A DNA stretch of 33,547 nt from assembly GCA_021737325.1 (NCBI GenBank), contig JAIPED010000014.1, positions 1 to 33,547 on the forward strand. The letters run 5' to 3'. The DNA is from Deltaproteobacteria bacterium. GTDB lineage: Bacteria; Desulfobacterota; Syntrophia; Syntrophales; JAIPED01. Position numbers and translations under genes: made by a program. Shown here in pieces: positions 8,774 to 16,415 of this stretch (the first letter of the stretch is position 1; the number at the start of each line of letters is the position of its first letter). The notes under the pieces are model-generated. The model made no database searches, was not told the DNA's origin, and was given only the letters and a program-made list of their open reading frames with translations.

Positions 8774-10552
8774 ATGGCTGACAAAATTTACGACGATACG
8801 GTTTTTAAAGGGCTCGGCGTTTCTCCAGGAATCGCAATTGGAAAGGCTTTTCTTTTTGCTCAGATGGAAGCGCGGGCAGCGTATTATAACCTTGCTGATG
8901 ATACCCAAATAAAGAATGAAATTGAAAGATTAAAACAGGCAATCGCGAAATCCATTGAGCAGATAGAAGTAATAAAAACCAACCTTTTGGGCTTTGAAGT
9001 CAAGGATCCCATCTACATTCTGGAGATGTATGCGGCGATGTTGCGGGATGAATCCTTTGTTGAGCGCACCACGCAAAACATCAGAAATGAACGGGTCAAT
9101 GCAGAGTGGGCGGTAGGGATGACGGTAGATGCCTATGCGGAAATATTTTCTAAATTGGATAACGATTATATTCGTTCGCGAATAAGCGATGTTCAAGATA
9201 TTGGCAAACGAATAATTTGGAATCTTGCGGGCGAGAAACAACACCACCTACCAGAGGGAGAATCACCCGTGATCATCGTTGCTCGCGATCTTTCCCCCGC
9301 CGATACCGCACAGATGAAAATAGACCGCGTGCAAGGTTTTGTAACCGACATGGGTTCATCAACCTCACACACAACAATAGTTGCCCGCTCTTTGGAGATT
9401 CCTGCGGTTGTGGGAATGGAAAAAATTTCACAGGCAATCCGCACAAACGACACCGTTATTGTTGATGGCACTGCGGGCTTGGTTATCGTTAATCCTTCCC
9501 CCGAGTTGATCCGCCGATATGAGGCCAGGAGGCGTGATTATCTCATCGCCCGTAGCGAAATGCTCGTCTCGGCAAAACAACCAGCGATAACTGTCGATGG
9601 CTATCGGATGCAAATCGGTTGCAACATTGAATTTGCCGAGGAGATCCCTTCAGCGATAGAACACGGTGCGGAAGGAATAGGCTTGTATCGCACAGAGTTT
9701 TTGTACATTAACAGGCACAGTCTCGCCAGCCAAGAAGAACACCGTATCAACTATGAAAGCGTTATTGGAGTTCCCCCCTTGGAATGGGCAACGATAAGAA
9801 CTTTCGACCTCGGTGGGGATAAATTTTTTTCGGATCCCAAGCTTGCAAAAGAGATGAACCCCCAAATGGGATTGAGAGCAATTCGCTTCTGCCTTAAGGA
9901 AAAAGAAATTTTTAAAGAACAACTACGAGCGATACTCGGCGCGGCGCATAGGGGAACAACACGAATACTATTTCCCATGATTTCCGGGGTTGAAGAAATT
10001 CGTGAAACGAAAAAAATTTTGAACGGAGTAAAAACGGAAATACTGTCCCAAGGAGTAGTGATTCCGCAGGATATTGATATCGGAATTATGATTGAGGTGC
10101 CCTCAGCGGTAGTAATGGCGGATGAACTTGCCCACGAGGTTGATTTTTTCTCTATTGGCACTAATGATTTGATCCAATATGCCCTTGCGATTGATAGAAT
10201 AAATGAGCATGTACACTATCTTTATGAGCCGTTGCACCCCGCAGTACTCAGGCTCATCAGAACCGTTGTTATCGCGGGGCACAAGGCTAATATTCGGGTG
10301 GCGATGTGCGGTGAAATGGCCGGAGACCCATTAAATACCTTGATTTTACTTGCTTTGCGCATAGATGAGTTAAGCATGTATCCCTTGGCAATACCGCGGG
10401 TGAAAAAAATTATCCGCAGGGCGTCGCTACAAGAAGCCGACGCCCTCTTCGCACGGGTTATACATCTTTCTTCCGCTAAAGAAATAAGAGGCTTGGTCGA
10501 AGAGTATATGTGGGATAATTTTGCCGATATACTACCAGCTAGGGATGTCTAG
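8774..10552 (+). CDS. ptsI: phosphoenolpyruvate-protein phosphotransferase (PTS enzyme I)
   Basis: 592 aa; GLGVSPGIAIGKAFLF, TDMGSSTSHTTIVARSLEIPAVVG, GAEGIGLYRTEFLYINR, GIMIEVPSAVVMAD, FFSIGTNDLIQYALAIDR, VAMCGEMAGDP. Confidence 0.96.
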   Translation: MADKIYDDTVFKGLGVSPGIAIGKAFLFAQMEARAAYYNLADDTQIKNEIERLKQAIAKSIEQIEVIKTNLLGFEVKDPIYILEMYAAMLRDESFVERTTQNIRNERVNAEWAVGMTVDAYAEIFSKLDNDYIRSRISDVQDIGKRIIWNLAGEKQHHLPEGESPVIIVARDLSPADTAQMKIDRVQGFVTDMGSSTSHTTIVARSLEIPAVVGMEKISQAIRTNDTVIVDGTAGLVIVNPSPELIRRYEARRRDYLIARSEMLVSAKQPAITVDGYRMQIGCNIEFAEEIPSAIEHGAEGIGLYRTEFLYINRHSLASQEEHRINYESVIGVPPLEWATIRTFDLGGDKFFSDPKLAKEMNPQMGLRAIRFCLKEKEIFKEQLRAILGAAHRGTTRILFPMISGVEEIRETKKILNGVKTEILSQGVVIPQDIDIGIMIEVPSAVVMADELAHEVDFFSIGTNDLIQYALAIDRINEHVHYLYEPLHPAVLRLIRTVVIAGHKANIRVAMCGEMAGDPLNTLILLALRIDELSMYPLAIPRVKKIIRRASLQEADALFARVIHLSSAKEIRGLVEEYMWDNFADILPARDV

Positions 10553-10595
10553 GTGCCACCTCGTTTAACAACAGCGACGAACAAGGATAAATAAA

Positions 10596-13178
10596 ATGAA
10601 ACCCAAAAATGATACCCATAACTCCCATAGTTTTTACGCATATAATTACTGGACCAAGCTTTTGGTGAAGACGGTCTTGTCCGGACTGGTTATAGACCCT
10701 GTTACCGTGCAAAAAATCCGCGAAGCTGAAGTCAAGGGGGTGGTGGTCTATGCAATCAAACACCCCAGTGCGCTGGATGCCTTGGCGGTTCATGAATTGC
10801 TTAAAAATGCTAAACTCCCCTTGCCAGCATATGCCCATGGGGTGAACACGGCAGTGCTGTACAGCTTTTCAGAACTACTGAAACTCCTTTGGGCTTGGTT
10901 CCGACGGATTTTTTCCCCATCCACGCCAAGGGGGAGAAATACCGTTTTACGCCAGAACATTGAGCGGGGAAAAAGTGCGCTTTTTTATCTAGGCTCATCG
11001 GGCCATACCGCGAATCGTTATACGGAAAGTGCCCTACGACAACTCATTGCGGTGACAAACACGGGCAAAGAAGTTATCATTGTTCCTCTCCTTGTTGCTT
11101 ACGGGAGGAGAAGAGAGAAGGAAGAAGAAAATCTTTTCAGTATTGTGTTAGGACAGACCGAATATACTGGCTCTTTTCGTCGCCTCATAACTTTTGTCAG
11201 GTACGCCAGGCGGGTTATTGTTATGGCAGGTGAAGAGGTTGCCTTTTCCCCATATCTTGCCAGCCACAATATGCCTACCGACAAATTATTAACGGAATTC
11301 ACCAACGACTTAATCACCGCCATTGATAAAGAAAAAATGGCGATAATCGGCCCGACGCTAAAATCGACAAAAGAAATCGTCAATTCCATATTGGACGATC
11401 CTCAGCTTCTCAGATTCCTCGAGCAGATGGCGCAAGGGGATGCAAAGAGGCGAGCGAATCTCACCAAAAAGGCGCGTAAGAAATTACAAGAAATCGCCGC
11501 GGGCTACGACGATATCTACATATCGTTTTTCGACATGGTGTTAGGATTGCTCTGGAACAACATTTACGATGGTCTGGTGATTGATAAGCCAGGAATGGAT
11601 AAGATCCGCGCAATTGCCAAAGAAATGCCTTTCATCGTTATCCCCTGCCACCGTAGCCACATTGATTATCTGCTCCTCTCCTATGTTCTTTATCACCAAA
11701 ACCTCCCCCTGCCTTTCATTGCCGCGGGGGCAAATATGCAGTTTTGGCCTATGGGACCAATTTTCCGCCGCTGTGGAGCTTTCTTTCTGCGCCGCTCGTT
11801 TCAAGGCGATGATCTCTACCGCGAGGTTTTTTACCTCTACATGAAAAAGCTCATGGAAGAAGGGATTCCCTTGGAGTTTTTCATTGAAGGTGGCAGAAGC
11901 AGAACGGGAAAAATGGTAATGCCTAAATATGGTATCCTTTCCATGTTAATACAGGCCTTTCAAGAGGGCGCGATTGATGATTTAGCCTTGATTCCTGTTT
12001 ACCTGGGCTATGATAGAATAGTTGAGGAGCAATCCTATTTGCAGGAGTTGAGTGGAGGGGAAAAGCAGACGGAAAAAGCCACAGATATAATTAAGTCGGG
12101 AGGAATTCTACGCCGCCGTTTTGGCCAGGTTTATGTCAATGTGGGAGAGGCTATAACGCTCAAAAGTTACTTCGCTTCCCTGCCTGTCAGTTTTGAGAAT
12201 TTGTCAGAGAATGAGCGCCGCGCGCTTTATCGCAAGATAGGCTACGAGGTTGTTTTAAGAATTTCTGCAGTTTCGGTGGTGACTCCCTTTTCTCTTGTTG
12301 CTTCCGCGTTGCTTTCCCACGATTACAGGGGAATATCCCACGACGATTTGTGGGATTGCATTAGCAACTTTAAGGATTATCTGAAGTTTTCTGGCATGCG
12401 AATGGCGGAGACATTATTAAGTGAAGAAAAAACAATAAAAAACACCATCCTTAAATTTGCAGAGGCTAGATACATTGAGAAAATTGTGGATGACGAGGAT
12501 GATTCCCTGGAAATAGTCTATTCTTTGGAAGATGAAAAAAGGTTAGCGATTGAGTACTATAAAAATAACATCTTGCACTTCTTCGTCCCTATTTCTTTTT
12601 TTGCACTTACCGTCTTACAGCATGACGACAACGAAGTTTCACTTAAGAACATATTACAAGACTATTCCTACCTGAAGAAGTTGTTCCGCCATGAATTCAT
12701 CTTTGACGATTCCATCAGTGATTTCGATGAAATTGGGGCAATTATGGACTTCCTAAAGAAGCAGAACAGGATAGATGTTATTGCTGTTGGCGACGATGTT
12801 CGTATAACAACTAGAGGAGCTGGTAGAAAAATTCTGGAGAGATTTGCCGCCCTAACAAGAAACTACATAGAGTCATACTGGGTGACCGTGCGTTCTCTCT
12901 CTTTGCTCCGCAAAAAACCTCTTCGGGAAAAAGATTTTGTGAGAAGGATGATGCGCTTTGGCAGTATGCTCCATAAAAAAGGGGAAATACGCCGAGCAGA
13001 GTCCCTCTCTAACGCGAACTATCGCAATGCCCTCCGCTATCTCCGCGAAAAGGGTTTGCTTAAGGAAGAACATCAGAGGGAAAAGGGCGAACAAAAGGTT
13101 ACAATCTATTATTCGTTAGTGGACAGCAAACTCGCGTTAGAGGCTGTTCGCCACAACCTTTTTCGCTTTATTAGGTAG
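10596..13178 (+). CDS. plsB: glycerol-3-phosphate 1-O-acyltransferase (PlsB-like)
   Basis: 860 aa; IPCHRSHIDYLLLSYVLYHQNLPLPFIAAGANMQFWPMGPIFRRCGAFFLRRSFQGDDLY and EFFIEGGRSRTGKMVMPKYGILSM match PlsB acyltransferase motifs. Confidence 0.9.
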   Translation: MKPKNDTHNSHSFYAYNYWTKLLVKTVLSGLVIDPVTVQKIREAEVKGVVVYAIKHPSALDALAVHELLKNAKLPLPAYAHGVNTAVLYSFSELLKLLWAWFRRIFSPSTPRGRNTVLRQNIERGKSALFYLGSSGHTANRYTESALRQLIAVTNTGKEVIIVPLLVAYGRRREKEEENLFSIVLGQTEYTGSFRRLITFVRYARRVIVMAGEEVAFSPYLASHNMPTDKLLTEFTNDLITAIDKEKMAIIGPTLKSTKEIVNSILDDPQLLRFLEQMAQGDAKRRANLTKKARKKLQEIAAGYDDIYISFFDMVLGLLWNNIYDGLVIDKPGMDKIRAIAKEMPFIVIPCHRSHIDYLLLSYVLYHQNLPLPFIAAGANMQFWPMGPIFRRCGAFFLRRSFQGDDLYREVFYLYMKKLMEEGIPLEFFIEGGRSRTGKMVMPKYGILSMLIQAFQEGAIDDLALIPVYLGYDRIVEEQSYLQELSGGEKQTEKATDIIKSGGILRRRFGQVYVNVGEAITLKSYFASLPVSFENLSENERRALYRKIGYEVVLRISAVSVVTPFSLVASALLSHDYRGISHDDLWDCISNFKDYLKFSGMRMAETLLSEEKTIKNTILKFAEARYIEKIVDDEDDSLEIVYSLEDEKRLAIEYYKNNILHFFVPISFFALTVLQHDDNEVSLKNILQDYSYLKKLFRHEFIFDDSISDFDEIGAIMDFLKKQNRIDVIAVGDDVRITTRGAGRKILERFAALTRNYIESYWVTVRSLSLLRKKPLREKDFVRRMMRFGSMLHKKGEIRRAESLSNANYRNALRYLREKGLLKEEHQREKGEQKVTIYYSLVDSKLALEAVRHNLFRFIR

Positions 13179-13238
13179 ATCTTCAATGGCATTTCTTTGG
13201 CTATTGGGAAATAAAATAGCACCTGAAAGGAAAAAACA

Positions 13239-13619
13239 ATGAAGGCTGTTTACACAGAACTTGCCCCCAAGCCGATAGGAGCATACTCGCAGGCAATTAG
13301 CGCTAAAGGAAATACCGTTTTTTTTGCAGGGCAAATAGGGCTGGAACCGCAATCGGGGTTGTTGGTAGAAGGATTTACAAAACAGGCAGAACAGGTGTTT
13401 GCCAACATTGACGCGGTAGCACAGGCTGCTGGCGGTTCGCTAAAGAACATCGTCAAGGTTACGATTTTCCTTTTAGATATGAATCATTTTGCCCAAGTTA
13501 ACTCCCTGATGGAGCGATTTTTTGATGAGCCTTATCCCGCTCGTTCTACAGTACAGGTTTCTGCCTTGCCGAAGGGGGCCTTGATCGAAATTGAAGCGGT
13601 GATGATAATTACATCTTAA
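13239..13619 (+). CDS. ridA: RidA/YjgF family protein (2-iminobutanoate/2-iminopropanoate deaminase)
   Basis: 126 aa; APKPIGAYSQAISAKGNTVFFAGQIGL, RSTVQVSALPKGALIEIEAVMII. Confidence 0.94.
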   Translation: MKAVYTELAPKPIGAYSQAISAKGNTVFFAGQIGLEPQSGLLVEGFTKQAEQVFANIDAVAQAAGGSLKNIVKVTIFLLDMNHFAQVNSLMERFFDEPYPARSTVQVSALPKGALIEIEAVMIITS

Positions 13620-13637
13620 GAACAGAGGATTGGTAAC

Positions 13638-15011
13638 TTGCCAATAGAATATTACAGCACCAACAGAAATATCCTTGCCAGTGCAAGGAGAAAACCATTC
13701 ACAAAAGCGGTTTCCTTTGCGACCGCACTGCTAATGGGGCAGGCTCCCGATGAAGGGCTGTTCATGCCCAATGCCATCCCTCGTCTTGATCAGAATGCTG
13801 TTTTGGCTCTCAAAGGATTGCCGTACTCCGAAAGCGCAAAACTGGTAGCCAACCTTTTTCTTGCCGATGAAATTACTGTAAAGCAGCTAGAGCGGGTTGT
13901 TGAAGAATCCTATAATTTTGCCGTCCCTATGGAAAGGGTTTATGATCGCAAATACATTATGCGATTGGATGGCGGTCCTACAGCTTCGTTTAAGGATTTC
14001 GCTGCCAGAATGATGGCGCGTTGGATGTCGCTACTTAATGATAGGCACCTCAACATCCTCGTCGCGACATCGGGGGATACGGGAAGCGCTATCGGTAGCG
14101 CCTTCCATCATCTTGAAGGGATTACGGTAACGATACTTTACCCCCGTGATGAAGTCAGTGAGTTACAACAAAAGCAACTTGATACCATCGGAGATAATGT
14201 TCAGGCATTAAGCGTTGATGGCAAGTTTGATGATTGCCAACAGATGGTTAAACAAGCCTTCGCCGATGAGAATTTGGCAGATTATAACCTCAATTCGGCA
14301 AATTCTATTAACTTCGGCAGGATAATTCCACAGATAATCTACTACATCTACGCCTATGCCCAATTGGCTAATTCTACCGAAAAAATTATTTTTTCGGTAC
14401 CATCGGGAAATTTCGGCAACGCTCTGGGATGTGAATATGCGCGTAGAATGGGATTACCCGTTAAACGGTTGCTCATGCCCGTTAACGGCAATGATGAATT
14501 CCCCCATTTTTTAGCAACTGGTCATTATCAGATCATTTCCCCTTCGCGGGCTTGCCTGTCTAATGCGATGAATGTTGGTAATCCAAGTAATTTAGCGCGA
14601 TTCTTTGATCTCTATGGTGGCACAATTGACAGGGAGGGTTTCGTTCATCGCCAGCCAGATATCTCTGCCATGCGGAAAAATTTATTCTCCGTAAGCATTT
14701 CGGATGAGAAAACGGTGGCAACGATAAAAGCGATTTATGACAAATATGGAATTTTGCTTGAACCGCATGGTGCGGTTGCATGGTGTGGCTTGGAAGAATA
14801 TCTGCAAGTGGTTGGAGATGAGCCATTATGCGTTGCTCTGGAGACTGCACATCCTGCCAAATTTCCCGAGGCGATAAAAAAGGCATGTGGAATCACCCCA
14901 ACATCTCCACAAGCATTACGCGATCTGTCGCAGAAGCAAGGGGTTGCGGTGCGGATAGCTACCGATTATGAGGAATTCAAAAGTTATTTAACGCGTAATT
15001 TACCTAAATAA
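13638..15011 (+). CDS. thrC: threonine synthase
   Basis: 457 aa from TTG; LDGGPTASFKDFAARMM, LVATSGDTGSAIGSAFHHLEGITVTILYPRDEVSELQQKQL, NSINFGRIIPQIIYYIYAY, FSVPSGNFGNALGCEYARRMGLPV. Confidence 0.95.
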   Translation: MPIEYYSTNRNILASARRKPFTKAVSFATALLMGQAPDEGLFMPNAIPRLDQNAVLALKGLPYSESAKLVANLFLADEITVKQLERVVEESYNFAVPMERVYDRKYIMRLDGGPTASFKDFAARMMARWMSLLNDRHLNILVATSGDTGSAIGSAFHHLEGITVTILYPRDEVSELQQKQLDTIGDNVQALSVDGKFDDCQQMVKQAFADENLADYNLNSANSINFGRIIPQIIYYIYAYAQLANSTEKIIFSVPSGNFGNALGCEYARRMGLPVKRLLMPVNGNDEFPHFLATGHYQIISPSRACLSNAMNVGNPSNLARFFDLYGGTIDREGFVHRQPDISAMRKNLFSVSISDEKTVATIKAIYDKYGILLEPHGAVAWCGLEEYLQVVGDEPLCVALETAHPAKFPEAIKKACGITPTSPQALRDLSQKQGVAVRIATDYEEFKSYLTRNLPK

Positions 15012-15107
15012 AGAGGTTGCGGGTGCATTTCTTTTGTGTTAGTGGTGTGTCCCAGTTGCCGATCCAGAGATTATCACTGAGAAAACAATCGGCACATAGG
15101 TCGTAGG

Positions 15108-15136
15108 TTGGAAAAATTTTTAGCAAAAACTACATT
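15108..15136 (+). promoter_or_regulatory. candidate promoter for the cold-shock gene
   Basis: TTGGAA - 17 nt - TACATT, 4/6 matches in each box. Confidence 0.4.
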
Positions 15137-15223
15137 CATCAACGCTTGAACTTAGGTTTAAGGTTGGTGTTTTTTTGTTTTTGCGTTCCTACGGCATAAA
15201 AAACAATGGGAGGAGAAGCAGTA

Positions 15224-15421
15224 GTGGAAGGCAAGGTTAAGTGGTTTAATGAGAAAAAGGGGTTTGGTTTTATTGAGAGTGAGGATGGTAGCGATGTTTT
15301 TGTACATTTTAGCTCCATCGTTGGTGATGGCTTCAAGAATTTAGAGCAGGGACAAAGAGTTTCTTTTGATGTTGAAAAGGGCGGCAAAGGTCCTGCGGCG
15401 GTTAATGTGAAGGCTATATAA
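15224..15421 (+). CDS. cold-shock protein (CspA family)
   Basis: GTG start at 15224 after [40 protein letters not shown]; the ATG at 15206 lies immediately 5' of the SD. Confidence 0.93.
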   Translation: MEGKVKWFNEKKGFGFIESEDGSDVFVHFSSIVGDGFKNLEQGQRVSFDVEKGGKGPAAVNVKAI

Positions 15422-15439
15422 ACCAAAAACAAATTATGC

Positions 15440-15473
15440 AGGCATCCCGGAGGTCTTCGGGATGCCTTTTTTC
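15440..15473 (+). terminator. Rho-independent terminator after csp
   Basis: AGGCATCCCG(GAGGTCTT)CGGGATGCCT followed by TTTTT. Confidence 0.88.
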
Positions 15474-15587
15474 ATTTATACTTTATCTCTATCGAAATTT
15501 TCCGCAGGACCATTGCACGACCCCACACTTCAATCAATAGTAGCGAAAGACTCTTGCACAACTGTACCTCTTTGCTTCCGACCATCA

Positions 15588-15605
15588 TTCCCGCGAAAGC
15601 GGGAA
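15588..15605. repeat. REP-like palindromic element
   Basis: TTCCCGC(GAAA)GCGGGAA within CATCATTCCCGCGAAAGCGGGAACGAC; a diverged inverse copy lies at about 7411-7432. Confidence 0.5.
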
Positions 15606-15685
15606 CGACGCCGAAAAGCAGAGCATCCCACTTGTGCAGGGGTCTTCCATTGGCTTCGGCAAGTTTCTCTCTGTAGTAATTCAAA

Positions 15686-16345
15686 TTATTTTCCATGAGA
15701 ATCTTGCCAGATAATTTTGTGTAGTTGTAGTTGCAATCTTACCCGAATCCGCGATGTTAGGATCCAATCGGCAAGAGTTTCAGGGCTTACGGCATGGAGA
15801 TTGGGTGCAAAGAGAGGCGCTTTGGTTAATCTGCCATTTTCCTTAGCGATTTTTTCTACCACCCCGCAGGCGAAATTAAAATCATTCCGTGAAGATATAA
15901 CGAACTTAACTTCATCTCGCTCGCTTAGCTTGCCTATATTGCCCCAGTCGTTTTTATGAGCCTCCCCGCTATCAGGGCACTTAAAATCAACGATACGATA
16001 GCATTCATCACTTATGGTATCCAGCGGCAGACTCCCGTTAGTTTCCACTAGAACTGTGTAACCGCTTCTTAACAAAGCATCAACTAGTAGCGGAGTTTCT
16101 TGCTGAAGAAGCGGCTCTCCGCCCGTTATTTCTACAAGAGAGCAATTGCTTTTTTGGGCTATAATCTGAACTTTTTCCAGAATACTCTCCGACTGATAAA
16201 ACTCCCCTTCGTTATAAGCGTAGGTCGTATCGCAGTAGTGGCAGCAAAGATTACAACCCGTTAGCCGCACGAAGATGCAGGGCATACCTGCGAATGAAGA
16301 TTCTCCCTGCAAAGAAAAGAATATTTCTGTGACTTTCAGTGCCAT
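15686..16345 (-). CDS. queE: 7-carboxy-7-deazaguanine synthase (radical SAM)
   Basis: Radical SAM motif CNLCCHYCDTTYAY, EIFFSLQGESSFAGMPCIFVRLTGCN, EITGGEPLLQ; ATG at 16345 preferred over GTG at 16354. Confidence 0.92.
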   Translation of the reverse strand: MALKVTEIFFSLQGESSFAGMPCIFVRLTGCNLCCHYCDTTYAYNEGEFYQSESILEKVQIIAQKSNCSLVEITGGEPLLQQETPLLVDALLRSGYTVLVETNGSLPLDTISDECYRIVDFKCPDSGEAHKNDWGNIGKLSERDEVKFVISSRNDFNFACGVVEKIAKENGRLTKAPLFAPNLHAVSPETLADWILTSRIRVRLQLQLHKIIWQDSHGK

Positions 16346-16355
16346 GTAAACCACC

Positions 16356-16390
16356 CCAAAAATAAAGGGGAGCCTTTTTCAAGGCTCCCC
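16356..16390 (-). terminator. Rho-independent terminator after the pyrophosphatase gene
   Basis: GGGGAGCCTT(GAAA)AAGGCTCCCC hairpin followed by TTTATTTTT on the minus strand. Confidence 0.82.
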
Positions 16391-16415
16391 CTACGGATTT
16401 ACTAATTCCCGTTGA

